From contig CAVHXA010000008.1 of assembly GCA_963639765.1 (NCBI GenBank), forward strand, positions 1 through 64,000: a stretch of 64,000 bases of DNA, in the 5' to 3' direction. A program made the position numbers and the translations under genes. Origin of the DNA: CAVHXA01 sp963639765 (GTDB taxonomy: Bacteria > Bacillota > Clostridia > Oscillospirales > Oscillospiraceae). Each line of letters starts with the position of its first letter. Position 1 is the stretch's first letter. Shown in pieces: positions 15,664-24,692 of this stretch. The notes below the pieces were generated by a model. The model saw nothing but the letters and a program-made list of their open reading frames with translations, did not search any database and was not told where the DNA came from.

Positions 15664-18174
15664 GTGACAGATAAATATATCGGCCAGATGCTGGACGACC
15701 GGTATGAGCTGCTGGAAGTAATCGGCATCGGCGGAATGGCCGTCGTTTACAAGGCTCTGTGTCATCGCCTCAACCGTCTGGTGGCCGTAAAGATCCTGAA
15801 GGACGAATATCAGCAGGACGAGGAATTCCGCAGACGTTTTCAGGCCGAATCGCAGGCCATTGCCATGCTGAGCCATGCAAACATCGTGGCGGTATACGAC
15901 ATTTCGTCAGGAGGAAATCTCGACTATATCGTCATGGAGCTCATCGACGGCATGACTCTGAAAGACTATGTAGTCCAGCGCGGAGAGATCAGCTGGCGCG
16001 AAACGCTGCATTTTTCCGCACAGATTGCCAAGGCACTGGACCATGCCCACAGCAGAGGCGTGATCCACCGCGACATCAAGCCGCACAACATCATGGTTCT
16101 GAAGGACGGGAGCGTAAAGGTCGCAGACTTCGGCATCGCGCAGCTGGCCTCTACCCGCAACACGCTGACACGGGAGGCACTCGGAAGCGTCCACTACATT
16201 TCGCCCGAGCAGGCCAGAGGCAGCGGTACCGATCAGCGCACGGACATCTATTCGCTGGGTGTTGTGATGTATGAGCTGCTTACCGGGCAGCTTCCCTACG
16301 ATGGCGAAACTCCGGTTTCCGTGGCAATTCAGCACATCAACGGCGGAGCCAAAATGCCCCGGACCATCCGTTCCTCCATTCCGGTCGGGCTTGAGCAGAT
16401 CGTAATGAAGGCCATGGAGCCGGACCCGAACAGACGCTATGCCACTGCTGCCGAAATGGCAGACGATCTCGAGGCCTTCCGCAAGGACCCCAACATGACC
16501 TTTGCCTATGGCTCCGCCGGCAGGGCGATGGCCGAGGCACAGCGGGCCAGCCTGAAACGGGTCGAGCAGGCCATCCGTCAGCAGAAGCAAAGCGCCAGGA
16601 CGGTAACCGCCGCACAAAAGCCCGCGTCGACCACGGCCGCGGCGAGCACGCGGCAGCCGCAGACAAGGCAGCCGCAGACAAAGCAGCCGCAGGCAGCCGC
16701 GTCCGCACCTTCCCGAAAACCGGCAGAGCGGCAGCAGAAGGGAGCCGGCAGCTCCGGGACCGCTGCGCGCGACGCCGCCGCGCGAAAAAAAGAAAAACCC
16801 GAAGCGCGTACAGAGCAGACAAACCCCGACCGCGGCCCCAGCATGCTTGCCATTCTGATCGGCACGGTCTGTGTGCTGCTGGTGCTGGCGGGTATCGGCT
16901 ATTTTCTGTTCCAGTATGCGCTGCGGGATTTGCTCGCCTCCTCCAGAGAGATTCAGGTACCGAGCTTTCTCGGAATGAGCGAATACGAAATCAGCCCCGA
17001 GGACTATCCGGACCTGCAGCTGGTAATCGGCGCGCGGGAATACAGCAGCGAGGCGGAGGGAATCGTGATCGACCAGAATCCCGAAGCCGGAAAAATCATC
17101 AAGGAAGCCAACAACACCATCACGCTTACAGTCAGCCAGGGTCCGCACACCGAAACGCTGCCGGAGCTGGCAGGCGACAGCCAGCAGGACGCCGAGCTGC
17201 TACTCAACAACCTCAACCTCAACCTGATTCTGCAGGTAATCGGAGAATACAGCGATGAGATCGCCGAGGGCCGCGTGATTCGCACGCAGCCGGCAGCCCA
17301 GACAACCGTCAGCGAGGGCAGTCAGGTCACACTGGTTGTCAGCCTCGGCACAAAAACACAGACCATTACGGTCCCGGATCTGTCCGACGGCAGCTATACA
17401 ATCGAACAGGCCGAAAAGCTGCTGGAGGAGCTGGGCCTCGGACTGAGCCACACCGTGGAAACGCAGAGCGACGAGCCTGCCGGAACCGTTGTCGATCAGA
17501 GCATAGAGGCCGGAACCGAAGCAGATCTGCAGACACGCATCACACTCTATGTGTCCGAAGGACCGCAGACCGACCGGACGCAGGACGAACAGGACGACGA
17601 GGCGCAGGAGCAGCAGACCGAGCCGGCCGAAGCTCCGCAGGAGCAGCAGACCGAACCGGCCGAAGCCGCGCAGGAGCAGCAGACCGAGCCGGCCGAGGCC
17701 GCGCAGGAGCAGCAGACCGAGCCGGCCGAGGCCGACCAGCCCATACAGGAGACAGAGGAAATTCCCCCCGTACCGACCGGGCCCACCCTGCCCGAAGCAG
17801 TGGATCCTGCGCAAAACAACGAAGCTCCGGAGACTCCCGAAGAAGCCGCCGGAGCCGGAGAAACCGTCGATGCGGGCAATGCAGACGAAGGAACCGGCAC
17901 GGCACCGACCGACGGGACAGCGCCGCCGGCACCCCGCCCCGAGGCCGAAGAGCCGACCACCCGCTCGGTTACGATCGATCTTCCCAAAGACGGCGGAGTG
18001 GTTGTGGTAACCCTGAAGCTCGACGGTCAGCAGGTCGGCCGCTATGCCGCCGACTGCGAAGACGGCCCCCTGATCTGTGAGGTCACAGGCTCCGGCGTGC
18101 AGCAGCTCGACATCTATCTCGACGGCACATGCATCCAGAGCAGAACCGTTGACTTTACCTCAGGAGGCGACTGA
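15664..18174 (+). CDS. prkC: PASTA-domain Ser/Thr protein kinase
   Basis: 836-aa membrane kinase sensing peptidoglycan fragments or wall state. Gly-rich loop GIGGMAVVYK (21-30), HRD at 135-137, DFG at 155-157; an Ala/Gln/Pro/Lys-rich juxtamembrane linker (about 300-390), transmembrane helix 394-416, three PASTA units (about 430-636), four 11-residue acidic repeats (648-691), a Pro/Glu-rich stretch, and a final ~70-residue beta-rich segment starting RSVTIDLPKDGG that is not PASTA. GTG 15664 follows AGGAGGGCGG. Family members often end after 3-4 PASTA units, so the repeat stalk and terminal domain are unusual. Sits between its phosphatase and rsgA. Confidence 0.95.
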   Translation: MTDKYIGQMLDDRYELLEVIGIGGMAVVYKALCHRLNRLVAVKILKDEYQQDEEFRRRFQAESQAIAMLSHANIVAVYDISSGGNLDYIVMELIDGMTLKDYVVQRGEISWRETLHFSAQIAKALDHAHSRGVIHRDIKPHNIMVLKDGSVKVADFGIAQLASTRNTLTREALGSVHYISPEQARGSGTDQRTDIYSLGVVMYELLTGQLPYDGETPVSVAIQHINGGAKMPRTIRSSIPVGLEQIVMKAMEPDPNRRYATAAEMADDLEAFRKDPNMTFAYGSAGRAMAEAQRASLKRVEQAIRQQKQSARTVTAAQKPASTTAAASTRQPQTRQPQTKQPQAAASAPSRKPAERQQKGAGSSGTAARDAAARKKEKPEARTEQTNPDRGPSMLAILIGTVCVLLVLAGIGYFLFQYALRDLLASSREIQVPSFLGMSEYEISPEDYPDLQLVIGAREYSSEAEGIVIDQNPEAGKIIKEANNTITLTVSQGPHTETLPELAGDSQQDAELLLNNLNLNLILQVIGEYSDEIAEGRVIRTQPAAQTTVSEGSQVTLVVSLGTKTQTITVPDLSDGSYTIEQAEKLLEELGLGLSHTVETQSDEPAGTVVDQSIEAGTEADLQTRITLYVSEGPQTDRTQDEQDDEAQEQQTEPAEAPQEQQTEPAEAAQEQQTEPAEAAQEQQTEPAEADQPIQETEEIPPVPTGPTLPEAVDPAQNNEAPETPEEAAGAGETVDAGNADEGTGTAPTDGTAPPAPRPEAEEPTTRSVTIDLPKDGGVVVVTLKLDGQQVGRYAADCEDGPLICEVTGSGVQQLDIYLDGTCIQSRTVDFTSGGD
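17605..17736 (+). repeat. Four tandem 33-bp repeats in prkC
   Basis: In-frame units encoding QEQQTEPAEA plus one variable residue (P, A, A, D). The copies are nearly identical at the DNA level, so copy number may vary by slippage. They form an acidic extracellular spacer between PASTA units and the terminal domain. Confidence 0.9.
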
Positions 18175-19040
18175 TGCAGGCACAGGGGATGATCATCCGG
18201 GCACTGAGCGGATTTTACGACGTACTTTGCGACGGGCAGACGGTCCGCTGCAGAGCAAGAGGCCGCCTTCGTTTCGAGGAAAACGCGCCCCTGGTCGGAG
18301 ACCGGGTCTGCATCGACAGCCGGGCCGGAATCGTTCTGCAGATTCTTCCAAGAAAAAATGCCTTCATCCGGCCTGCCGTTGCAAATCTCGACCTTCTGGT
18401 GGTGTTTGCGTCTGCGGCCATCCCGAAAACAGATCCCTTTCTGATCGACCGGGTTGCGGCCATTGCCGCCGGGCAGGAGGTTGCGGTTGTCCTGGTTGTC
18501 AACAAGATCGACCTGGATCCGGCCGAGGAGCTGCAGCGCATCTACCGTCACGCGGGCTTTGATGTGATTGCGGCCAGCGCCGCAACGGGTCAGGGTACAG
18601 ACAGGCTCCGGCAGGCAATCTCCGGAAGGCTCTGCGCCTTTACCGGAAATTCCGGCGTGGGAAAGTCCAGCCTGCTGAACCGACTCGAGCCGGGTCTTGG
18701 CCTTGCGGTCGGACAGGTCAGCCAAAAGCTCGGAAGAGGCAGGCACACCACCCGTCACACAGAGCTCCATGCCCTTCCGGGCAACACCTGGGCAGCGGAT
18801 ACCCCGGGCTTTTCCTCCTTCGACACCGACCGCATGGACCTCGTCATAAAAGAAAATCTGCAATATGCCTTTCCGGACTTTGCACCCTATCTGGGGCACT
18901 GCCGTTTCCACGACTGCGCCCATCTTGCAGAGCCCGACTGCGCGATCACAGCCGCTGTGGAAAAGGGCGAGCTCGAAAAAACCCGCTACGACAGCTACGT
19001 TCGTCTGTATCGGCATGCCGCCGCGCTTGCCAGAAAATGA
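18174..19040 (+). CDS. rsgA: Ribosome small-subunit biogenesis GTPase RsgA
   Basis: Circularly permuted GTPase acting late in 30S maturation. 288 aa: OB-fold N-terminus, then G4 NKID (110-113) ahead of G1 GNSGVGKS (158-165) and G3 DTPG (209-212), which is the permuted order, and a zinc site C243, C248, H250, C256. Start ATG 18174 overlaps the prkC stop (TGATG). The operon stops here: the rpe and thiN genes that commonly follow in clostridia are replaced by a convergent minus-strand gene. Confidence 0.95.
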   Translation: MQAQGMIIRALSGFYDVLCDGQTVRCRARGRLRFEENAPLVGDRVCIDSRAGIVLQILPRKNAFIRPAVANLDLLVVFASAAIPKTDPFLIDRVAAIAAGQEVAVVLVVNKIDLDPAEELQRIYRHAGFDVIAASAATGQGTDRLRQAISGRLCAFTGNSGVGKSSLLNRLEPGLGLAVGQVSQKLGRGRHTTRHTELHALPGNTWAADTPGFSSFDTDRMDLVIKENLQYAFPDFAPYLGHCRFHDCAHLAEPDCAITAAVEKGELEKTRYDSYVRLYRHAAALARK

Positions 19041-19058
19041 ATCAGTCCGGAAAAGAAG

Positions 19059-19910
19059 TCAGTCCGGCTCCGGACCTGCCGTGCCGTCCTGCACGGCCTG
19101 ATAGAGCAGGTTTTTCCGGATTCCCGTCTGCGTGCTGACCTGCCGGACCGCGTCGCGCCGCGACAGACCCTCTGCCTCGAGCCCGGCGACAGCCCGAACG
19201 GCCTCCTGCAGGCTGACCGTCTCCTGCGCCGGCTTTTCGCAGCCCCGGACCACCAGAACAAACTCTCCGCGCGGCGGCTGTTGGCTGTAGTGGAGCACGG
19301 CCTGACCCAGCGTGGTTCGCAGAATCTCCTCGTGGAGCTTTGTCAGCTCGCGGCAGAGCGCAATGGGCCGGTCGGGCCCGAAAAGGTCGGAAAGATCCTG
19401 CAGTGTGGCCAGCAGCTTGTGCGGCGCCTCATAAAAAATCATGGTGCGCTCCTCATTTTGCAGGCCCGCGAGGTGCTCCCGACGATTTTTTGTGTTTACG
19501 GAAAGAAAGCCCTCAAACGTAAATCTGCCGGTTGGCAGGCCCGAGAGCGTCAGCGCGGAGATCAGCGCACAAGGCCCCGGGACCACCGAAACCGGAATGC
19601 CGAGCCGCGCACACTCGGAAACAAGATCCTCTCCGGGGTCTGAAATGGCCGGCATGCCGGCATCCGATACCAGCGCGCAGCTTTCTCCGGCCAGCAGACG
19701 GTCGATGATTCTGGGGCCACTGGCGGCGCGATTGTGTTCGTAATAGCTGACCAGGGGCTTTTTTATGCCCAGATGGTTGAGCAGCCTGCATGTGACCCTT
19801 GTGTCCTCCGCCGCGATAAAGTCCGCAGAAGACAGCGTTTCGCGGCAGCGGTCCGAAATGTCCGAAAGGTTTCCGATGGGGGTACCTACCAGGAATAATG
19901 TCCCGCTCAT
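19059..19910 (-). CDS. rsmI: 16S rRNA (cytidine-1402-2'-O) methyltransferase RsmI
   Basis: 283 aa tetrapyrrole-methylase-fold enzyme. N-terminus TLFLVGTPIGNLSDIS, AAEDTR and SDAGMPAISDPG are diagnostic. AAGGAG 10 nt upstream lies in the end of the preceding methyltransferase gene, with a 4-nt overlap, so the two are translationally linked. Convergent with rsgA with an 18-nt gap. Confidence 0.94.
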   Translation of the reverse strand: MSGTLFLVGTPIGNLSDISDRCRETLSSADFIAAEDTRVTCRLLNHLGIKKPLVSYYEHNRAASGPRIIDRLLAGESCALVSDAGMPAISDPGEDLVSECARLGIPVSVVPGPCALISALTLSGLPTGRFTFEGFLSVNTKNRREHLAGLQNEERTMIFYEAPHKLLATLQDLSDLFGPDRPIALCRELTKLHEEILRTTLGQAVLHYSQQPPRGEFVLVVRGCEKPAQETVSLQEAVRAVAGLEAEGLSRRDAVRQVSTQTGIRKNLLYQAVQDGTAGPEPD

Positions 19911-20623
19911 TGCTTAAACTCCTTATGATAATACCGGCAGTGCTCCGCGGTCTGCCGCCCCTGCGCGTCATACAGAAGCAGCTCCTCGATAAAAAGACCG
20001 GGCCCGCCGCCGTGCCTGCATCGCACCAGCACCAGACTGACCGGGGCACCGGGATGGTGACGCACAAGACACAGCTGCTTTGGCTCGAGCCTTGCGGCAC
20101 AGAGAGCACCGAAAAGCGAAGCCAGTCCCTCAGGGCGGTAAACCAGCGAAAAGTTTCCGCCCCAGCGCACAAGGCGTGCAGCGGCCCGACACAGCTGCGA
20201 AAGAGAGCAGCCTTCCTGACTGCGCTGACTTTTGCGTTCGCCCCTGGCCTCGGCTCCGCTGCCGGGCCGGAAATAGGGCGGGTTTGAAACCGCGCAGTCA
20301 AAGCTTCCGCCGGCAGGAAGCGACCGCAGCTCGCGCAGATCCGCATGCAGGATGCAGATTCGGTCCTGCATGCCGTTTTTTTCTGCGGCTCTTCGGGCCA
20401 GACTGCACGCCTGCTCGGAGAAATCAATGCCCGTAACCCGGCTCTGCGGGCGGTCGTGGGCCAGAAGCAGCGATACAACTCCGCTTCCGCAGCCCAGATC
20501 GACAATGCGCTGACCCGGCCCGGCATACCCGGCAAGCAGAACGGAATCGGTTCCCGGCTTTTGGCAGGCTTCGTCCGCCAGCAGGTCCGGGCCTTCGGGC
20601 CAGAGTCGAATGATCTGTTCCAT
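19907..20623 (-). CDS. tRNA1(Val) (adenine-37-N6)-methyltransferase-like protein
   Basis: 238 aa Rossmann SAM-dependent methyltransferase. SAM site VDLGCGSGVVSLLLA and the N6-adenine signature NPPYF are clear. This TrmN6/YabB type lies just upstream of rsmI in many Firmicutes, as here. AAGGAG precedes the start. Only 15 nt separate its start from the ferredoxin terminator, so transcription depends on read-through or an undetected internal promoter. Confidence 0.85.
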   Translation of the reverse strand: MEQIIRLWPEGPDLLADEACQKPGTDSVLLAGYAGPGQRIVDLGCGSGVVSLLLAHDRPQSRVTGIDFSEQACSLARRAAEKNGMQDRICILHADLRELRSLPAGGSFDCAVSNPPYFRPGSGAEARGERKSQRSQEGCSLSQLCRAAARLVRWGGNFSLVYRPEGLASLFGALCAARLEPKQLCLVRHHPGAPVSLVLVRCRHGGGPGLFIEELLLYDAQGRQTAEHCRYYHKEFKQ

Positions 20624-20637
20624 GGTGTCTCCTTAAA

Positions 20638-20668
20638 ACAAAAAGCCCGTGCCGCGACACAGGCTTTT
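20638..20668 (-). terminator. Terminator after ferredoxin gene
   Basis: Hairpin AGCCTGTG / CACGGGCT (one G-T pair) with a T-rich 3' side reading on the minus strand; the other side is also A/T-flanked, so it may work in both directions. Confidence 0.7.
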
Positions 20669-20683
20669 TGCGATATTGGGCTT

Positions 20684-20857
20684 TTATTCGGCGGGATGAA
20701 TGGCCTCTACGGGGCAGCCGGCAGCGCAGGTACCGCAGCTGACACAGGCATCGGGGTTGATTTCGTAGTGGTCAGCACCCATGCTGATTGCCTCAACGGG
20801 GCAGTTGGCGCTGCAGGAACCGCAGCAGACACAGTCGTCACTGATTTTGTAAGCCAT
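20684..20857 (-). CDS. 2[4Fe-4S] ferredoxin
   Basis: 57-aa small electron carrier of the clostridial type. Two cluster motifs: C9xxC12xxC15xxxC19P and C38xxC41xxC44xxxC48P. Start at MAYKISDD because GGAGGTG lies 6 nt upstream; an in-frame GTG nine bases earlier overlaps that site. Monocistronic, with its own promoter (21015-21042) and terminator. The leader is about 150 nt. Confidence 0.95.
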   Translation of the reverse strand: MAYKISDDCVCCGSCSANCPVEAISMGADHYEINPDACVSCGTCAAGCPVEAIHPAE

Positions 20858-21014
20858 GAGATACACCTCCGGTTGGATTGCCGGGACCTGTGCCCGGCGG
20901 ATTCAGGCAATACTGCAGCCGGCATTGTGCTGCTTCGGGCTTTTTGCAGCGGATTTGTGGGGAAAAGGACTGATAAAGCCCGCAGACACAATTGTGCGGT
21001 GCTGCCTTATCTGT

Positions 21015-21042
21015 ATTCTAGCATGAATTTCGCAAAAATCAA
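21015..21042 (-). promoter_or_regulatory. Promoter of ferredoxin gene
   Basis: On the minus strand TTGATT, 16-nt spacer, TAGAAT. The 20858-21258 gap holds this promoter and a divergent one for the P1 peptidase; no other gene is seen in it. Confidence 0.6.
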
Positions 21043-21137
21043 TGACAAAAAGCAGCAAAGCCACCGCTTTGCCGAAGCAGGGACAAAGCAGCAGCCGCCT
21101 CCGGCGCTTTTCCTGCGGACGGAGCCGAAAATTTCTC

Positions 21138-21166
21138 TTGCAATTTGCCTGTTTCCGGAATACATT
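21138..21166 (+). promoter_or_regulatory. Promoter of P1 peptidase gene
   Basis: TTGCAA (21138-21143), 17-nt spacer, TACATT (21161-21166), about 90 nt before the GTG start. Confidence 0.5.
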
Positions 21167-21258
21167 ACTCGATGGCCCTTATGCGGGAGGAATCAGGCGC
21201 GAATATAGCCTGTTTCCGGCAGAACGGACGAATCAGAAAAAAACGGAGTGACGAAACA

Positions 21259-22206
21259 GTGAGCGGAGCATTGCAGGTTGAAGAAATCAGGATACAGCAG
21301 ATCGATGGCCTTCGGATCGGAAACGCGCAGGACGAACAGGCCAGAACCGGCGTAACGGTGCTGCTCTTTGATAAAAAGGCAAGGGTGGGCATCGACGTAA
21401 GCGGGGGAGGGCCCGCAGCCATCGAAACGCACCTGGCGGACCCGACCACGGCCGACACACCCGTAAACGCGATCATGCTTGCCGGTGGCTCTGCCTTTGG
21501 CCTGGCCGCGGCAGCCGGAATCGTGGAGTATCTCGAGCAGCACGGGGTCGGCTACGACACACGCTATGCGCTGGTACCGCTGGTCTGCGGCTCGTGCATC
21601 TACGACCTCTGCAACGGCAGCGCGGCTGTCCGCCCCGACAGGCGAATGGGCTATGCGGCCTGTGTGGCGGCAGAGCGAAACGATCCTCTGTGCGGAGACT
21701 ACGGAGCCGGCTGCGGCGCATCGGTCGGGAAAATCCGCGGGATGGACCACGCATCCAATTCCGGCCTCGGCATCCACGCCGTACAGCTGGGCGCACTGCA
21801 GATGGCTGCGGTTGTGGCGGTAAACGCGCTGGGGGATGTGTATGACCCGAAAACCGGAAGGGAGCTTGCCGGCCTGCGGGACGAGAACGGAGCGCTTCTG
21901 GATTCACGTACCGCTCTGTATCAGATTGCAAAAAGAACCGACATGTTCAACGGCAACACAACCATCGGAGCGATCGTAACCAACGGCGCCTTTAACAAGG
22001 CGGAAATGAACAAGATTGCCTCCATGGCCAGAAACGCCTATGCAAGATGCATCAATCCGGTCGGAACCATGGCCGACGGCGACACCATCTATGCCGCGTC
22101 CATCGGCTCGGTCGAGGCGGATATCAATGTGGCCGGGACTCTGGCCGCCGATGTGATGGAGCAGGCCATCCTCACCGCGATCCGTTCCGCAAGGGCGTCG
22201 CTCTGA
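21259..22206 (+). CDS. P1 family (DmpA-like) aminopeptidase
   Basis: 315 aa, N-terminal-nucleophile-type hydrolase family S58 that includes DmpA and beta-peptidyl aminopeptidases. Visible family features: GGSAFGLAAAAGI, the glycine-rich GDYGAGCGASVGK, and GNTTIGAIVTNGAF near residue 238, where the autoprocessing nucleophile (a Thr here) is expected. GTG 21259 with CGGAGTG upstream was chosen; an upstream in-frame ATG would add 38 unrelated residues. No signal peptide, so probably cytosolic. Single gene between a promoter and a strong hairpin terminator. Confidence 0.88.
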   Translation: MSGALQVEEIRIQQIDGLRIGNAQDEQARTGVTVLLFDKKARVGIDVSGGGPAAIETHLADPTTADTPVNAIMLAGGSAFGLAAAAGIVEYLEQHGVGYDTRYALVPLVCGSCIYDLCNGSAAVRPDRRMGYAACVAAERNDPLCGDYGAGCGASVGKIRGMDHASNSGLGIHAVQLGALQMAAVVAVNALGDVYDPKTGRELAGLRDENGALLDSRTALYQIAKRTDMFNGNTTIGAIVTNGAFNKAEMNKIASMARNAYARCINPVGTMADGDTIYAASIGSVEADINVAGTLAADVMEQAILTAIRSARASL

Positions 22207-22250
22207 GCCAAACCGGCGCACGGCAGAAAAACCCGGCCGGAAATACACAA

Positions 22251-22290
22251 AAAAGACCGTTTCGGCATGTCGCACCGATAACGGTCTTTT
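22251..22290. terminator. Bidirectional terminator between P1 peptidase and yebC
   Basis: Perfect stem AAAAGACCGTT / AACGGTCTTTT with an inner stem CGG...CCG; A- and T-tracts on both sides suit both converging genes. Confidence 0.85.
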
Positions 22291-22349
22291 GTGATCCGGA
22301 GCCGGAGACTGCGGAACGAAGGCCGGGATTTCTGCCCGCCGGATGGGGG

Positions 22350-23081
22350 TTATTCGTCCCAGTTGTGCCAGACGTTCTGCACGTCGTCGTTTTCTTCCAT
22401 TACGTCGAGAAGCTTTTCCATCATTTTGATGTCTTCCTCGGATTCGAGCCGGACGTAGGTGTTGGGGACCTTTTCCACCTGTGCCGAGGCAAAGGTATAG
22501 CCCTTTTCCGTGAGACCGGTGCTTACGGTGTTGAAGTCCGCGGTTGCGGTATAGACGGTAAAGCAGTCGTCTTCTGCTTCGAAGTCGGAGGCACCGCAGT
22601 CGAGCGCGTCCATCATCACGGTATCCTCGTCGAGGTCGCCGTCTTCGTTGGCGATGACGATTACGCCCTTTTCCTCAAAGTTCCAGCTGACACAGCCGGC
22701 GGCGCCCATCCCCTTGCCGAATTTGTCGAAGTGGTGGCGAACGTCAGAGGCCGTCCGGTTGCGGTTGTCTGTCATGGCGTCTACGATTACCGCCACGCCG
22801 CCGGGCCCGTAGCCCTCATAGGTGACGCTTTCGTAGTTGTCGGCACTGCCCGAGCCAAGAGCCTTTTCGATGGTGCGCTTGATGTTGTCGTTGGGCATGT
22901 TGGCAGCCCTGGCCTTTACGACCACTGCGGCCAGGCGGGAATTGTTGGCGGGATCGCCGCTTCCGCCTTCTTTTACGGCAACGATCATTTCGCGCGCGAT
23001 TTTTGTAAAGGCCTGTGCACGCTTTGCGTCCTGCGCGCCCTTGGTTTTCTGGATGTTGTGCCACTTGGAATGTCCGGACAT
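22350..23081 (-). CDS. yebC: YebC/PmpR family transcription/translation regulator
   Basis: 243 aa. N-terminus SGHSKWHNIQKTKGAQDAKR and the central YEGYGPGGVAVIVDAMTDNR are invariant features of the TACO1/YebC family, which includes DNA-binding regulators and factors helping ribosomes at proline stretches. The C-terminus is acidic. AAGGGAG lies 10 nt upstream. Own promoter at 23159-23187. Confidence 0.95.
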   Translation of the reverse strand: MSGHSKWHNIQKTKGAQDAKRAQAFTKIAREMIVAVKEGGSGDPANNSRLAAVVVKARAANMPNDNIKRTIEKALGSGSADNYESVTYEGYGPGGVAVIVDAMTDNRNRTASDVRHHFDKFGKGMGAAGCVSWNFEEKGVIVIANEDGDLDEDTVMMDALDCGASDFEAEDDCFTVYTATADFNTVSTGLTEKGYTFASAQVEKVPNTYVRLESEEDIKMMEKLLDVMEENDDVQNVWHNWDE

Positions 23082-23158
23082 TGGAATCGACTCCCTTGTA
23101 TTCAGTATCCCCGTCTGAGGGCGAAAGGACTTCGGCTCTCAGCGCATGTATCTCCCGG

Positions 23159-23187
23159 ATTATACCATGCCGGGCAGGAAAACGCAA
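23159..23187 (-). promoter_or_regulatory. Promoter of yebC
   Basis: Minus-strand TTGCGT, 17-nt spacer, TATAAT; about 78 nt before the yebC start. Confidence 0.7.
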
Positions 23188-23215
23188 GACCCTCGGGCTG
23201 CCCGCACGGCGGCCT

Positions 23216-24004
23216 TCATAAGAAGCGGATCACATCGCCGTGCACGCGCGAAATCATGCAGCGCACAGAGGGAAAGGCTGTCTGCAAGCAGCTCTGCAGA
23301 ACGGGACATACCACGTTTTCTGTGGGAAAGTGCCCCGCGTCGATCAGATTGATCCCAAGGTCCACAGCGTCCCAAAAGCCGTTGTAGCGGACATCACCGG
23401 TCACATAGGTGTCGCAGCCAAGCTGCCGGACAAGCGAAAGATACGAGCTGCCGGCGCCGCCGCAGACCGCTACCCTGCGGACCGGACGTCCGGCATTCGC
23501 ATAGCGCAGTCCGGCACAGCCGAGCCGCTGCTTTACGTGCAGGGCAAAATCGGCAAGGCTCGTTTCGGGCACGGACCCGACCCGTCCCAGACCATAGCTT
23601 CGGCCCAGAGCGTCGGTTCCGGCCGGACTGAGAACCGCAGTGTCCTGCAGACCAAGGGCCCCGGCCAGCGCATCGTTTACACCGCCCGGCGCCGAATCGA
23701 GATTGGTGTGCATGCAGATCAGAGAGATTTCGTGCTCGATCAGAAACAGCAGCGTTTTTCCGATCTGGTCGCCATCGGTTACGGATTTTGTGTCAAACAG
23801 CAGCGGGTGATGGGTTACGATCAGCTGCGCACCCAGGTCGGCAGCCTCCTGCGCAACATCCAGAAAAGGGTCCAGAGCAATCAGAATCCGGTCGGGAACA
23901 CGGTCGTCCCTTCCGCAGAGCAGTCCGACGTTGTCCCAGTCTTCTCTGAAGGCGGGCGGGGCAAGCTCCTTCAGCCGGTCATAAACATCCTGAACAGTGA
24001 TCAT
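23216..24004 (-). CDS. Nif3-like dinuclear metal-centre protein (DUF34)
   Basis: 262 aa. Metal ligands in VTHHPLLF and MHTNLDSAPGGVND, plus ITGDVRYN-type (YVTGDVRYN) and DAGHFPTE near the C-terminus, mark the YqfO/YbgI family; some members hydrolyse cyclic nucleotides or act as GTP cyclohydrolase-like enzymes, but the general role is unsettled. The 26-nt overlap with trmK upstream is a widely conserved pairing. Confidence 0.92.
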   Translation of the reverse strand: MITVQDVYDRLKELAPPAFREDWDNVGLLCGRDDRVPDRILIALDPFLDVAQEAADLGAQLIVTHHPLLFDTKSVTDGDQIGKTLLFLIEHEISLICMHTNLDSAPGGVNDALAGALGLQDTAVLSPAGTDALGRSYGLGRVGSVPETSLADFALHVKQRLGCAGLRYANAGRPVRRVAVCGGAGSSYLSLVRQLGCDTYVTGDVRYNGFWDAVDLGINLIDAGHFPTENVVCPVLQSCLQTAFPSVRCMISRVHGDVIRFL

Positions 24005-24692
24005 TCTGTCGGATCATCTCCTCAACTTCGCGCAGTGCGGTTTCGTAGTAGAAAAGTCTTTGTCTGTCTTCGGCGGAGGTTGAACGGCGCAGCCCGTCAA
24101 CGGCACGGCGCAGTCCGTGCAAAATACGATTGACATACAGCGGCAGAAGCTCGCCGCCGCCGGACAAAAGAGGCCGGCTGAGATATTGCTCGCCCGGGCT
24201 CAGCGGAACACCCGAGCCATAGCGGCAGCGCATGATGCTGTAGACAAAGCCGCCCTCCTGCGCAAGCCGCTCGAGCTCTATGCAAAAGCCGGCATTGCCC
24301 AGATAACGCCGCAGGTCGTTTCCGGAGCTCTGCGGCTGCAGGATCAGTGTATAGCGGGGGCTTTGGATCCACGGGCAATCCCCGAGAATGCGGGCGATGC
24401 TGTCTCCGCCCATGCCGGCAATGACAACGGTATCTCCCTCGGTGCCGTCCATCTGCCGCAGGCCGGGACAGCAGCAGAAGGCAATGTCCGTGCATCCGTA
24501 TGCGGCGGCATTTTCCCGTGCCCTCTGCAGAGGCTTTGGCCGCAGGTCAGAGGCCAGAACATGGCGCGCTATGCCCTGCTGCAGCAGGTAGATTCCGAGG
24601 TAGCCGTGGTCACAGCCGACGTCGTAGACAAGCGCGCCGGGAGAAACCAGCTGTGCGCAGCACAAAAGCCGCCCACCGATCGGCACGCGCAT
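23979..24692 (-). CDS. trmK: tRNA (adenine-22-N1)-methyltransferase TrmK
   Basis: 237 aa. N-terminus GGRLLCCAQLV, SAM-binding VYDVGCDHGYLGIYL and AGMGGDSIARIL typify TrmK (YqfN), which makes m1A22 in tRNA in Gram-positives. Its ATG directly follows the stop of the DUF1858 gene. No promoter of its own. Confidence 0.93.
   Translation of the reverse strand: MRVPIGGRLLCCAQLVSPGALVYDVGCDHGYLGIYLLQQGIARHVLASDLRPKPLQRARENAAAYGCTDIAFCCCPGLRQMDGTEGDTVVIAGMGGDSIARILGDCPWIQSPRYTLILQPQSSGNDLRRYLGNAGFCIELERLAQEGGFVYSIMRCRYGSGVPLSPGEQYLSRPLLSGGGELLPLYVNRILHGLRRAVDGLRRSTSAEDRQRLFYYETALREVEEMIRQNDHCSGCL

Noticed and set aside
17605..17736. CRISPR-like array from the short tandem repeats in prkC and in the lipoprotein gene
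   Set aside because: Repeats are contiguous, in frame and without spacers; they are coding repeats.
19060..19076. Small hairpin GTCCGG/CCGGAC between rsgA and rsmI
   Set aside because: It lies inside the rsmI coding end, is only 6 bp with a 2-nt loop, and lacks a T-tract.
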